A stretch of 64,000 nt of DNA from Alteribacillus sp041949975 (lineage in GTDB: Bacteria > Bacillota > Bacilli > Bacillales > Marinococcaceae). The position numbers and the translations under genes are program-made. Below, piece after piece: positions 16,582 through 25,045 of the stretch (positions within the stretch are counted from its first letter, which is position 1; every line of letters starts with the position of its first letter). The notes below the pieces were generated by a model. It did no database searches. It was not told the DNA's origin and saw only the letters and a list, made by a program, of their open reading frames with translations. The stretch is from the NCBI RefSeq assembly GCF_041949975.1, contig NZ_JBHFQG010000002.1:1-64000 (forward strand). Reading direction: 5' to 3'.

Positions 16582-16598
16582 TGTTAGAAAACTTTACA
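16582..16598 (-). promoter_or_regulatory. TnrA/GlnR box upstream of tnrA
   Basis: TGTTA-N7-TTACA fits the TGTNA-N7-TNACA consensus exactly. It is centred about 97 bases upstream of the tnrA start, consistent with autoregulation as known in B. subtilis. Confidence 0.75.
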
Positions 16599-16675
16599 TA
16601 TTTAAGATATTAAATATAACAAAGGTGAATTTATTTCATTACTTTTCAGAAAATAATTGCTAGTAAACCTTTTTA

Positions 16676-16707
16676 ATGTTAACGTTAATATTATATAAGT
16701 TAACAAT
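16676..16707 (+). promoter_or_regulatory. BirA (biotin repressor) operator of bioB
   Basis: ATGTTAAC-N15-GTTAACAAT is the two-arm palindrome recognised by BirA homologs (TTGTTAAC-N14/16-GTTAACAA type). It sits 20 bases before bioB, and its spacer contains the A/T-rich TATATAA of the probable -10 region. Biotinyl-AMP-bound BirA would block transcription. Confidence 0.85.
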
Positions 16708-16727
16708 GATATTTAGGAGTGTGAACA

Positions 16728-17723
16728 ATGACAAATAAGTGGACCCATTTAGCAGAGGAAGTACTGCAAGGAAAATCATTAACAAAACAAGAAGGGCTTG
16801 ATATTCTTTCAGTGCCCGATCAAGAAATTCTTTCGCTTCTTAACGGCGCATACATACTCAGGCACCATTTTTATAAAAACGATGTTAAACTAAATATGAT
16901 TGTAAATGCGAAAAGCGGTTTGTGTCCGGAAGACTGTGGATACTGTGCGCAATCATCCATTGCCAATACAAAAGCAGATAAATATCCTCTGCTTGATAAG
17001 GACTCTTTGGTACGCGGGGCAAAAGAAGCAATGGAACGGAAGGCCGGAACATATTGTATTGTAGCAAGTGGAAGAGGACCGACAGAAAAAGAGGTGAACC
17101 ATGTCGCTGAAGCAGTCAAAGAAATAAAAGAAAATATGCCGCTTAAAATCTGTGCCTGTCTCGGCATTTTGAAAGAAGGGCAGGCGGAACGCTTAAAAGA
17201 AGCTGGAGTTGATCGGTACAATCACAATTTAAATACTCATAAAGATCATCATACAGCTATTACTACTACACACACTTACGATGATAGAGAAAGAACAGTA
17301 AATCATGCGAAAAATGCCGGTATTTCTCCATGTTCCGGTGTCATTGCAGGAATGGGAGAGACAGATGAACAGTTAGTGGAGACATTTTTTGCTTTAAAAG
17401 AATTGGATGCTGATTCCGTTCCAGTCAACTTTTTACATCCTGTACAAGGGACGCCGTTAGGAGAACTAGACGGAGTTGCTCCGCTGCGGTCGTTAAAAAT
17501 ACTTGCTGCAGCCAGATACATTCTGCCCGATAAAGAAATCAGGGTTTCTGGTGGACGAGAGGTTAACATTCGTTCATTGCAGCCTTTAACATTATATGCT
17601 GCAAACTCTATTTTTGTAGGCGATTATTTAACAACAGGAGGACAGAAAGTAAAAGAAGATCATCAAATGATTGAAGATATGGGCTTTAAAGTCGAACAAT
17701 ATGCTGTACCAGAACCATCATAA
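16728..17723 (+). CDS. bioB: Biotin synthase BioB
   Basis: BioB is a radical-SAM enzyme that inserts sulfur into dethiobiotin. The 331-residue sequence has the SAM cluster CPEDCGYC (near residue 65) and the second cluster ligands further on (CIVASGR, KICACLG). A YNHNLNT substrate segment and the RVSGGREV arginine motif that binds the auxiliary [2Fe-2S] cluster follow. The ribosome site is TTAGGAGTG. It stands alone rather than in a bioWAFDB operon, so the other biotin genes must lie elsewhere or dethiobiotin is imported. Confidence 0.96.
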   Translation: MTNKWTHLAEEVLQGKSLTKQEGLDILSVPDQEILSLLNGAYILRHHFYKNDVKLNMIVNAKSGLCPEDCGYCAQSSIANTKADKYPLLDKDSLVRGAKEAMERKAGTYCIVASGRGPTEKEVNHVAEAVKEIKENMPLKICACLGILKEGQAERLKEAGVDRYNHNLNTHKDHHTAITTTHTYDDRERTVNHAKNAGISPCSGVIAGMGETDEQLVETFFALKELDADSVPVNFLHPVQGTPLGELDGVAPLRSLKILAAARYILPDKEIRVSGGREVNIRSLQPLTLYAANSIFVGDYLTTGGQKVKEDHQMIEDMGFKVEQYAVPEPS

Positions 17724-17727
17724 TAGC

Positions 17728-17760
17728 AAGCTCGGCCTCCAAGCAGGCCGGGCTTTTTTA
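17728..17760 (+). terminator. Terminator of bioB
   Basis: AAGCTCGGCCT pairs with AGGCCGGGCTT (one mismatch), followed by six T. Confidence 0.92.
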
Positions 17761-17880
17761 GCAGGCTATTCTTTCTAAAAATATTTAAGGGAAATCTCTA
17801 GGAGAAAGGAAGCGCTCGCGGTATAATATAGGTGGTGAATAAGTATCGTATAAATGAAATCAGAAAGGAGGAGGATCATC

Positions 17881-18447
17881 GTGGAACTTACAGAAGGATT
17901 GTTAACGAGACGGACCATACATACTTTTACAGACGAACCGGTAGACCCGTCTATTATTGAAAAAGCGATTCATTGTGCCGTTCATGCGCCAAATCATAAA
18001 ATGACAGAACCGTGGCACTTTTATGCCATAACGGGTAAGACCAAAGAAAGATTGGCCAAAAGACGCAGTCAATTAAAGATAGAAAAATTTATAGACCAAG
18101 ATTCAGAACGAGCTAAAAAAGCTAAAGAACAGGCGTATAACTTTATGGCAGAGCTTCCCTGGGTAATCGCTGTTACTGCTCACCGTTACAGCGTAGATCC
18201 AGTACGTGAAAAAGAAGATTATGCGGCTGCATCTTGTGCCATTCAAAACTTCATGCTTGCCGCCTGGGATGAAGGTGTAGGCACGAAATGGGCAACCGAT
18301 CAGCTTGTGAAAGACAAAAAAGCAAGAGAAATTATTAATCCCGGAGAAGAAGAAGAGATTATTGGTTTTCTTTTCATGGGCTATCCAAAAGAGATTCCAA
18401 AACTAAAATCACGGCATGAACAAGATTGTATGAGCTGGCTCGACTGA
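17881..18447 (+). CDS. Nitroreductase family protein
   Basis: This 188-residue FMN enzyme has the nitroreductase fold marks: LLTRRTIHTF near the N-terminus (the RR contacts FMN phosphate), HAPNHKMTEPWHFY, and the C-terminal IGFLFMGYPKE segment. Such enzymes reduce nitro groups, quinones or flavin using NAD(P)H, and the physiological substrate is unknown. GTG at 17881 follows AAAGGAGGAGG. An ATG at 17854 is possible but has a weaker site. It is followed after 15 bases by a small exported protein gene. Confidence 0.85.
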   Translation: MELTEGLLTRRTIHTFTDEPVDPSIIEKAIHCAVHAPNHKMTEPWHFYAITGKTKERLAKRRSQLKIEKFIDQDSERAKKAKEQAYNFMAELPWVIAVTAHRYSVDPVREKEDYAAASCAIQNFMLAAWDEGVGTKWATDQLVKDKKAREIINPGEEEEIIGFLFMGYPKEIPKLKSRHEQDCMSWLD

Positions 18448-18462
18448 GGAGGAGGAGACACC

Positions 18463-18798
18463 ATGAGGAAAATACTATTACTTGCAGCTGCACTGCTGGT
18501 GCTGATTGTAGCTTCTGGATTTTTTATTCCAATTCAGCTCAGTGCACCGCCAGATGCCCGTACTATTGTTGATCATACAAATCATACATATGTTACGCCT
18601 CCGTGTTTTAATGACGCGGAAGTAAGTAACTACCTCCAAGAAACGGATTATGCTCATGCCCAGGAGTTAGAATATGAACCGGAATCTTCATGTACCGAAG
18701 AAACCCTGACAGAAAAAAATGTGCCAATTAATATAGCGTTATTAAAGACGATTGGTATAACAGAAACCAAATGGGATGATGAAACAATATGGGGATAA
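18463..18798 (+). CDS. Small exported or membrane-anchored protein, unknown
   Basis: I do not recognise this 111-residue protein. It has one N-terminal hydrophobic helix (residues 4-23), either a signal anchor or an uncleaved signal, and an acidic extracytoplasmic part. That part contains two cysteines (YVTPPCFNDAEV and PESSCTEETL) that could form a disulfide. The ribosome site GAGGAGGAG overlaps the stop of the nitroreductase gene, implying co-transcription. Confidence 0.7.
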   Translation: MRKILLLAAALLVLIVASGFFIPIQLSAPPDARTIVDHTNHTYVTPPCFNDAEVSNYLQETDYAHAQELEYEPESSCTEETLTEKNVPINIALLKTIGITETKWDDETIWG

Positions 18799-18868
18799 TT
18801 AAAAGGGGATATCTCTGGTTTTATTAAGCACGTAACAGAACGATAGACAGAAAAGGAGCGATTGGCGG

Positions 18869-18901
18869 ATGACTACCTCTCACACATTCATAGGCATATG
18901 A
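18869..18901 (+). CDS. Possible Thr/Ile-rich leader peptide of the aspartokinase gene
   Basis: A 10-codon frame reads M-T-T-S-H-T-F-I-G-I. Three Thr and two Ile (both the rare ATA codon) make up half of it. AAAAGGAG precedes it by 10 bases. It sits about 125 bases before a threonine-type aspartokinase gene, inside a leader with two long-range inverted repeats (CACGTAACA/TGTTACGTG and TGTTTAT/ATAAACA). By analogy with thrL-type attenuators it could sense Thr/Ile starvation. No clear terminator hairpin is visible, so this is inference. Confidence 0.35.
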   Translation: MTTSHTFIGI

Positions 18902-19026
18902 ACTGTGTTTATTGAAGTAAAAAGCCCTTTGTGATGATTTGTTACGTGTGATAAGCTAATATTTGTGGAATTTTCTGATAAACAAAGTGCGGACGACAAT
19001 TAAAGCATAGGAGATGTATAAAAGAG

Positions 19027-20394
19027 ATGAAAGTAGCTAAATTCGGAGGCACTTCTCTTGCCAGTGCAGAACAAATTAAAAAAGTAACAAACATCGTTAC
19101 CTCTGATACAGACAGAAAGTTTATCGTTGTATCAGCTCCAGGTAAACGCAGCGATGACGATACTAAAGTAACGGATTTATTGATTAATCTTGGCGAAACT
19201 TTTCTAAAGAAAGGAAAAGCAGAAGCGCCTTTACAGGCAGTTGTAGAACGTTATCGTGATATTGCGGAAGGACTTGGACTGGATGAAGATATTGTCCACA
19301 CCATTGAAGACGACTTGCGGAGCCGACTTGCTTATGATCCATCGAATGAAGGACAGTTTATGGATCAGTTGAAAGCAAGCGGGGAAGACAATAATGCTAA
19401 AATTATTGCTCGTTATCTGCAAAGTACTGGATTTGTCGCGGAATATGTTCATCCGGAACAGGCCGGCTTATACGTTAGTGATACACCAGGTAATGCTCAA
19501 GTGCTTCCAGAAGCATATGACCATTTGTATAAATTGCGGGAAAAAAGCGGTATTTTAATTATCCCTGGATTTTTCGGTTATTCAAAAGAAGGTCGTCTTG
19601 TGACATTTCCGCGTGGCGGATCAGATATTACAGGATCGATTGTAGCGGCTGGAGTTCAAGCTGAGCTGTATGAAAACTTTACGGATGTTGATTCTGTGTT
19701 TGCTGCAAATCCGAAAGTTGTAGACAACCCTTGTTCTATCAAGCGGATGACTTATCGTGAAATGAGGGAGCTGTCTTATGCAGGCTTTGGTGTATTTCAT
19801 GACGAAGCACTTATTCCGGCATTTAAAAAGAATATCCCGGTTTGTGTAAAAAACACAAATAACCCATCGGCAAGCGGAACGATGATTATTAATGAACGGG
19901 AATACACCATGAATCCAATCATTGGTATTGCCGCAGAAAAAGGCTTCAGCACCATTTATGTACGTAAGTATCTTATGAACCGTGAAGTTGGTTTTGGGCG
20001 CAGGCTCCTTCAAATTATTGAAGACGAAGGAATTTCCTATGAACATATTCCTTCTGGTATTGATGATACTTCTGTTATATTAGATGACAGCCAGTTAACA
20101 CTGCAAAAAGAAGCTACTATTATCCGCCGGATTATGGATGAGCTAGATGCGGATGATGCGTATATCGAAGACGGTTTTGCCATGATTATGCTGGTCGGAG
20201 AAGGCATGCATGAAACCGTAGGCATCGCATCAAGAGCGACAAAAGCTATTTCCGAACAAGGTGTTAATATTGAAATGATTAACCAGGGTTCATCAGAAGT
20301 ATCGTTGTCATTTGGTATTCACGAAGATAACGTCGACCGAGCGATTCGCGGGTTATATGAAGAGTTCTTCAGTACAAAAGAAGTACTGCAGTAA
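19027..20394 (+). CDS. yclM: Aspartokinase, threonine-type (YclM/ThrD-like)
   Basis: Aspartokinase phosphorylates aspartate, the first step to Lys, Thr, Met and diaminopimelate. The 455-residue single-chain form has an N-terminal KFGGTS motif, RGGSDITG, FTDVDSVF and two C-terminal ACT domains (about residues 310-450). Length and sequence fit aspartokinase III (YclM) rather than the alpha/beta LysC type. The ribosome site is TAGGAGATG. The leader upstream (18799-19026) shows neither a lysine riboswitch nor a T-box, only the short Thr/Ile frame and inverted repeats. Confidence 0.93.
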   Translation: MKVAKFGGTSLASAEQIKKVTNIVTSDTDRKFIVVSAPGKRSDDDTKVTDLLINLGETFLKKGKAEAPLQAVVERYRDIAEGLGLDEDIVHTIEDDLRSRLAYDPSNEGQFMDQLKASGEDNNAKIIARYLQSTGFVAEYVHPEQAGLYVSDTPGNAQVLPEAYDHLYKLREKSGILIIPGFFGYSKEGRLVTFPRGGSDITGSIVAAGVQAELYENFTDVDSVFAANPKVVDNPCSIKRMTYREMRELSYAGFGVFHDEALIPAFKKNIPVCVKNTNNPSASGTMIINEREYTMNPIIGIAAEKGFSTIYVRKYLMNREVGFGRRLLQIIEDEGISYEHIPSGIDDTSVILDDSQLTLQKEATIIRRIMDELDADDAYIEDGFAMIMLVGEGMHETVGIASRATKAISEQGVNIEMINQGSSEVSLSFGIHEDNVDRAIRGLYEEFFSTKEVLQ

Positions 20395-20397
20395 GTA

Positions 20398-20440
20398 AAA
20401 AGGAGCTCCTTTCCATGCTGTTTGGAAAGAGCTCCTTTAT
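20398..20440. terminator. Bidirectional terminator between aspartokinase and the sodium channel gene
   Basis: AAAGGAGCTC-CTTTCCA pairs with TGGAAA-GAGCTCCTTT. The stem has A and T flanks and sits between two convergent stop codons. Confidence 0.9.
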
Positions 20441-20441
20441 T

Positions 20442-21296
20442 CTACTTAATTCGTTCACGCTTCTCTTCTAGCAGCAATTCTTTTAACTCCTGAACTTCCC
20501 TCTGCAAATCTTCAATTTGATTTTCATTCGTAAATGGAGTAGGTTCTTTCTTTTTCTCATCTTTATCGCTGCCAGGTAATTCCATTTCGTTCGCTTTTTC
20601 CACATTACTGACAATAACACCAATGAATAGGTTAAAGATAACAAAGGTGCCTACAAGAACAAAGCTGACAAAATAAACCCAGGCCATCGGCGACTGTTCA
20701 AATATTGGACGCATGACCGCACTAGCCCATGATTCCAAAGTAACAACCTGGAAGAGCGTTAATAAGGATAACTGCAGGTTGCCAAAGTATTCTGGTGCAA
20801 TTTCCTGATAAAGCATCGTTCCAATGACAGCATAAATATAAAAAATGATGCTCATTAAAATAATTATGTTACCCAGCGCTGGAATGGTTAATAAAAGTGC
20901 ATCGACAAGCCGGCGAAGGGAAGGTATGACAGATATAGCCCGCAGTACACGCAGTACTCTTAAAATCCGGAGTACGGTAACAAAATGGGCCCCTGCAAAA
21001 ACATGTCCGGCAAACACGATGAGAAAGTCAAACCAATTCCACGTACCTTTAAAAAAGCTTGGCCATGGCTTCGCGGCAATCAAACGAAGAAGAATTTCTA
21101 TAGTGAAAATCCATAAAAGGATCCGGTCTGCCAAATAAAAAAGGGGGGCATTTTCTTGATACACTGCAGGAAATGTTTCAAGGCCCACAATGGCAGCGTT
21201 AATAAGGATAAAAATCATTACGGTGTTTATAAACGCTCGGTGTTCAACCAGGCGGGATATATTATTTCTAAAACGGTCTACAGCCTCGCTGTTCAT
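20442..21296 (-). CDS. NaChBac-type voltage-gated sodium channel
   Basis: The 284-residue protein is a single six-helix ion-channel domain that would assemble as a tetramer in the membrane. The S4 voltage sensor has arginines every third residue (R110, R113, R116, R119). The pore carries the bacterial Na+ selectivity filter TLESWAS (186-192) with VMRPIF after it, and the S6 helix ends in NLFIGVIVSNVEKA. A charged linker and a coiled coil (258-284) close the protein, as in NaChBac of Bacillus halodurans. In alkaliphiles this channel lets Na+ re-enter for pH homeostasis, motility and chemotaxis. Confidence 0.95.
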   Translation of the reverse strand: MNSEAVDRFRNNISRLVEHRAFINTVMIFILINAAIVGLETFPAVYQENAPLFYLADRILLWIFTIEILLRLIAAKPWPSFFKGTWNWFDFLIVFAGHVFAGAHFVTVLRILRVLRVLRAISVIPSLRRLVDALLLTIPALGNIIILMSIIFYIYAVIGTMLYQEIAPEYFGNLQLSLLTLFQVVTLESWASAVMRPIFEQSPMAWVYFVSFVLVGTFVIFNLFIGVIVSNVEKANEMELPGSDKDEKKKEPTPFTNENQIEDLQREVQELKELLLEEKRERIK

Positions 21297-21508
21297 AAGA
21301 GTTGGTTTTCCTCTCCTTTAACGTTTATGTAATGTTAGTGCCTATTAAATTTTACTAAAAGAATAACAGAGAAGAAAGGGATAAGAAGTGAAACAAATGA
21401 AGAAACGGTGAAAATTAGCGGCGAGGGTAAATGAAGAAAGAACGAGGAAGTTTTTCATTTATACTTTAACCGACTTCCACTACTTCCTGCCACCCCTTAA
21501 CATACAAA

Positions 21509-21534
21509 TAAGCTGCCCGTGTTGGACAGCTCAT
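21509..21534 (-). terminator. Probable terminator of the proBA-proI operon
   Basis: On the minus strand AGCTGTCC pairs with GGGCAGCT (one mismatch), followed by TATTTG. It begins immediately after the proI stop at 21539. The T-run is short. Confidence 0.6.
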
Positions 21535-21538
21535 TTAT

Positions 21539-22384
21539 TTATTGAGAGTAAGAAATGGGGCTGCGTGTGTTGGACCCTAATTCTTTTGATCGTTTAATTG
21601 CTTCTTCAATGCTGTTTTTGAAATTTTCTTGAACATTATGGTGTTCAAGCATTTTAAACGCTGCTTCGGTCGTTCCGCCGGGACTCATCACTTCGTTATA
21701 CAAGGCACTTGGAGACTGATCTGTATGCTGCAGACGTTTAGCTGCTCCTGAGAGAGTTTGAATAATTAATTCTTTCGCTTCTGTTTCAGGAAGGCCTGCT
21801 TCTTTTGCAGCTGTTTCCATTGCTTCTACAAAATAATAGAAATATGCGGGACCGCTGCCTGAAATCCCGGTGACGGCATCCATTTTTGATTCATCAAAAA
21901 TAGTTACGGTTCCAATAGCTGCAAATAAAGCAGAAGCTGTATCCAGGTGGTGGGGGCTTGCATAATAGCCCTGGCATAATGCGGTAGCAGACGCATTAAC
22001 CTTTGAAGAGGTATTAGGCATAGCTCTAACGACAGCCGTTTTTTTACCGAACAGTTCTTCTATATAATGAGTTGAAATGCCTGCTAAAACGGAAATGATC
22101 AAATGATTTTCCGTAACATTTTCTTTTATAGAAGCAATACCATCTTCCACATGCATTGGTTTCATTGCTAAGATTACAATGTTTGCTTTTTTTATAGCTT
22201 CCTCTTTTGAATCAGCAGTGCTCACATTGTAACGTTCGCTTAAATCATCCAGCCGTTTGTATTGTGTTTTATTGGTGACAATAATTTGTTGTGGTTTGAC
22301 GAGCTTTTCAGAGAGCAGTCCGCCGAGGATAGATTCTGCCATCGATCCTGCTCCAATAAAAGCAATCGTTTTGTTCTCAAGCAT
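21539..22384 (-). CDS. proI: Pyrroline-5-carboxylate reductase
   Basis: This enzyme reduces pyrroline-5-carboxylate to proline, the last step of proline synthesis. The 281-residue sequence has the Rossmann motif FIGAGSMAESIL, VRAMPNT, the signature SGSGPAYFYYFVEAM (about 170-185) and VMSPGGTTEAA. The ribosome site is ATAGGAGGAG. It is the third gene of proB-proA-proI, separated from proA by 12 bases. B. subtilis keeps proI apart from proBA, next to yqjM and yqjQ homologs, which also flank this operon here. Confidence 0.95.
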   Translation of the reverse strand: MLENKTIAFIGAGSMAESILGGLLSEKLVKPQQIIVTNKTQYKRLDDLSERYNVSTADSKEEAIKKANIVILAMKPMHVEDGIASIKENVTENHLIISVLAGISTHYIEELFGKKTAVVRAMPNTSSKVNASATALCQGYYASPHHLDTASALFAAIGTVTIFDESKMDAVTGISGSGPAYFYYFVEAMETAAKEAGLPETEAKELIIQTLSGAAKRLQHTDQSPSALYNEVMSPGGTTEAAFKMLEHHNVQENFKNSIEEAIKRSKELGSNTRSPISYSQ

Positions 22385-22396
22385 CTTGTTCTCCTC

Positions 22397-23644
22397 CTAT
22401 TCTTTTATTTGGCCATTACCAGATATAATATATTTTGAGGAAGTCAGCGCCTTCAGACCCATCGGTCCACGAGCGTGAAGTTTTTGGGTGCTGATCCCGA
22501 TCTCTGCTCCAAACCCGAATTCATCGCCGTCTGTAAATCGTGTAGAGGCATTATGATATAAAGCAGCAGCGTCAATCTGGCTGAGAAATAGGTTTTTGTT
22601 TTTCTCTGTTTCTGTAATAATAGCTTCGGAGTGACCTGTTCCAAACTGCTTAATGTGATCGATTGCTTCATTCGTGTTCTCAACACTTTTTACCGCTGCA
22701 ATTAAGTCAAGGTATTCTTCCTGCCAGTCTTCTTTACTTGCTTCCTGTACGTTAGGGTGCAATCTTTGAATAAAAGCGTCTCCTCTTATTTCCACACCTT
22801 TATTAAACAACGCTTCGATAAGTTCTTTTCCGTTTTCTTCGGCCCATTTCTTATTTACAATAATTGTTTCGGCAGCGTTACAAACAGAAGGGCGCTGAGT
22901 TTTTGCATTTACCGCAATAGAAATGCCCATCTCTTTATCTGCCGTTTCATCAATATATACGTGGCAGTTGCCAACACCAGTTTCTAGCACCGGGACGGAG
23001 GAATTTTTCACAACTGCCTGAATAAGCCCGGCCCCGCCTCTTGGAATGAGGACGTCAAGATATTCATTCATCGTAAACATTTCGGAAGCAGCTTCTCTTG
23101 ATGTATCTTCAGCCAGCTGTACTGCTTCTGTGGTTACATTTTGAGAACGCAACACTTTGTGGATAGATGCCACCACAGCTTTATTAGAGTGATAGGCAGA
23201 GGAACTACCTCTTAAAAAGGCGGCATTGCCTGTTTTTATACAAAGCCCGGCAGCATCTGCTGTCACATTAGGCCTAGCTTCATATATAATACCGGCCACC
23301 CCTAATGGTACACGGATACTTTGAATGTACAGGCCGTTCGGACGGTCCCAGCTTTCTATTTCTTCTCCTATCGGATCTTCAAGAGATGCAACCTGCCTGA
23401 ACCCATCGGCCATGTTATTAATTCTCTCAGGAGATAATCGAAGACGATCGAGAAGTGCGGCAGATAATCCATTTTTCTCTCCTGCGAGTAAATCTTTTTC
23501 GTTTTCCTTTAATATATCCTGTGTATCTTTTTCAAACTGTTCACCCATAGCGTATAATAGGTTATTTTTTTCTTCTGTTGAAAGTTGAGAAATTTGTTCG
23601 GCTGCTTTTTTTGCTTTTTTTCCTTGCTCTAGCATAACTCCCAT
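22397..23644 (-). CDS. proA: Glutamate-5-semialdehyde dehydrogenase (gamma-glutamyl phosphate reductase)
   Basis: ProA reduces gamma-glutamyl phosphate to glutamate semialdehyde with NADPH. The 415-residue protein is full length. It has the aldehyde-dehydrogenase-like fold with VLIPRGGAGLI, the catalytic cysteine region QRPSVCNAAETI (about residue 255) and the GPMGLKALTSSKY C-terminus. The ATG at 23644 lies one base after the proB stop, with GGAGAGG upstream, so translation is probably coupled. Confidence 0.96.
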   Translation of the reverse strand: MGVMLEQGKKAKKAAEQISQLSTEEKNNLLYAMGEQFEKDTQDILKENEKDLLAGEKNGLSAALLDRLRLSPERINNMADGFRQVASLEDPIGEEIESWDRPNGLYIQSIRVPLGVAGIIYEARPNVTADAAGLCIKTGNAAFLRGSSSAYHSNKAVVASIHKVLRSQNVTTEAVQLAEDTSREAASEMFTMNEYLDVLIPRGGAGLIQAVVKNSSVPVLETGVGNCHVYIDETADKEMGISIAVNAKTQRPSVCNAAETIIVNKKWAEENGKELIEALFNKGVEIRGDAFIQRLHPNVQEASKEDWQEEYLDLIAAVKSVENTNEAIDHIKQFGTGHSEAIITETEKNKNLFLSQIDAAALYHNASTRFTDGDEFGFGAEIGISTQKLHARGPMGLKALTSSKYIISGNGQIKE

Positions 23645-23645
23645 A

Positions 23646-24764
23646 TTATATCCTCTCCTTTGAAATATTTACCCATTCGTCACGGTGAATCACTTCCGCT
23701 CTGTTTGTTACGGTAAGTGCTGCTGCATCACTTGTTGACTTTCCTTTAATTTCTTTAATTTCTTCTGCAGACATGTTGACCTGTCCTTTTCCTATTAGTT
23801 GCCCTTTTGTGTCTTTTACTTCTACGACGGCTCCGCTTTCAAATGTGCCATGTACCTTTGTAATTCCTGCTGGAAGCAGGCTTTTTCCTTTGTTTAAAAG
23901 AGCAGCCTTAGCTCCGTTATCAATAATCAGCTCACCGGCAGGCAGGGAATGAAGGGCCAGCCATTGTTTCTTGCTGTTTAATATAAAGCCTCCTGGAAAA
24001 CCGATGTATGTTCCGTCTCCTTTTCCTGCAAGAATGTCAGTTAAAAAGGCCGAGCCGTGCCCAGTACCAATAAAGACTCGGACTCCAAGCGAAAGGGCAG
24101 TCTCAGCAGCTTCGAGTTTTGACCTCATGCCGCCGGTACCGACGCTGGTGCCGGCTTCACCGGCTTGTTCGTAAAGATCAGGGCTGATTTCTGATAAAAA
24201 ATGATACCGTTTGGCTCCGGGATTGGTTTTTGGGTTAGAATCGTAGATACCATTTATATCTGTTAGAATCATTAAGCAATCAGCGTGGACCAATCCTCCG
24301 ACAAGTGCGGACAGCATGTCATTGTCTCCAAAAGTAAGCTCATCCACTGCAATCGAATCATTTTCATTTATAATAGGCAGCACCCAGCGGTGCAGTAATT
24401 CGGACAAAGTCGAATAGGCATTTTGGTATTGAGACTTATTGGAGAAATTACTTCTTGTTAACAATATTTGTCCTGTTTCTATGCCATATTGGTTAAAGGC
24501 CTCTGTATAGGCTTGCATTAATAATCCTTGGCCGACTGCAGCAGCAGCTTGTTTGCCGGCAACAGTAACTGGCCTGGAAGGATATTTCAGACCCGAAAAT
24601 CCTGCAGCTACAGCTCCAGATGATATAAGAATAACCTGATGACCGGCATTTCTTAACTCGGCTATAGCTGTTGTATATCCATTTAATTTTTCCCGGCTCA
24701 ATTCACCCCCGGGATTCGTCAAGGAACTGCTTCCTATTTTGACAACAATGCGTTCTTTTTTCAT
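23646..24764 (-). CDS. proB: Glutamate 5-kinase
   Basis: ProB phosphorylates glutamate, the committed step to proline, and is normally feedback-inhibited by proline. The 372-residue protein has the amino-acid-kinase core (VVKIGSSSLTN, ISSGAVAAG, INENDSIAVDE, GTGGMRSKLEAAE) and a C-terminal PUA domain (about 275-360). The operon is preceded by a proline T-box leader, so it appears to be the anabolic rather than the osmostress proHJ type. Confidence 0.96.
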   Translation of the reverse strand: MKKERIVVKIGSSSLTNPGGELSREKLNGYTTAIAELRNAGHQVILISSGAVAAGFSGLKYPSRPVTVAGKQAAAAVGQGLLMQAYTEAFNQYGIETGQILLTRSNFSNKSQYQNAYSTLSELLHRWVLPIINENDSIAVDELTFGDNDMLSALVGGLVHADCLMILTDINGIYDSNPKTNPGAKRYHFLSEISPDLYEQAGEAGTSVGTGGMRSKLEAAETALSLGVRVFIGTGHGSAFLTDILAGKGDGTYIGFPGGFILNSKKQWLALHSLPAGELIIDNGAKAALLNKGKSLLPAGITKVHGTFESGAVVEVKDTKGQLIGKGQVNMSAEEIKEIKGKSTSDAAALTVTNRAEVIHRDEWVNISKERI

Positions 24765-24787
24765 AGGATCACCTTAGTTTGTAATAA

Positions 24788-25045
24788 AATAAAAAAACTC
24801 TTCTGTCCTCGTTAAAGGACGGAAGAGTTTGGTTCCGCGGTACCACCTTTATTGAAATACGCGGCGCAAACTAGCATACTGCCTCCTGCATACGTATTCC
24901 CTCTTTCTCCTGTATCGAAGGAGTAGACGGTCAGGTTATTTCCCTGACAGCTCCAGGGCGGGTTCAGAGACAATTCTTTCTGCAAAACCTTTCAGCCGGG
25001 GGCTTTGCTCTCTGTTGAAGTTTGTTCTCTTACTATTCCCTTTCA
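24788..25045 (-). ncRNA. T-box riboswitch, proline specifier, upstream of proBA-proI
   Basis: Read on the minus strand, the leader has an AGAGAGC block and a specifier region GAACCCGCC. CCC (24962-24960), a Pro codon, is followed by the usual purine. The T-box core AAGGTGGTACCGCGG (about 24851-24837) binds the uncharged tRNA acceptor end. A terminator follows, AACTCTTCCGTCC pairing with GGACAGAAGAGTT, with seven T. Uncharged tRNA-Pro would stabilise the antiterminator and switch on the operon. Confidence 0.93.

Noticed and set aside
18799..19026. Lysine riboswitch or T-box before aspartokinase
   Set aside because: No T-box core (GGTGGNACCGCG) and no L-box-like conserved segments were found, and the leader is shorter than expected for either.
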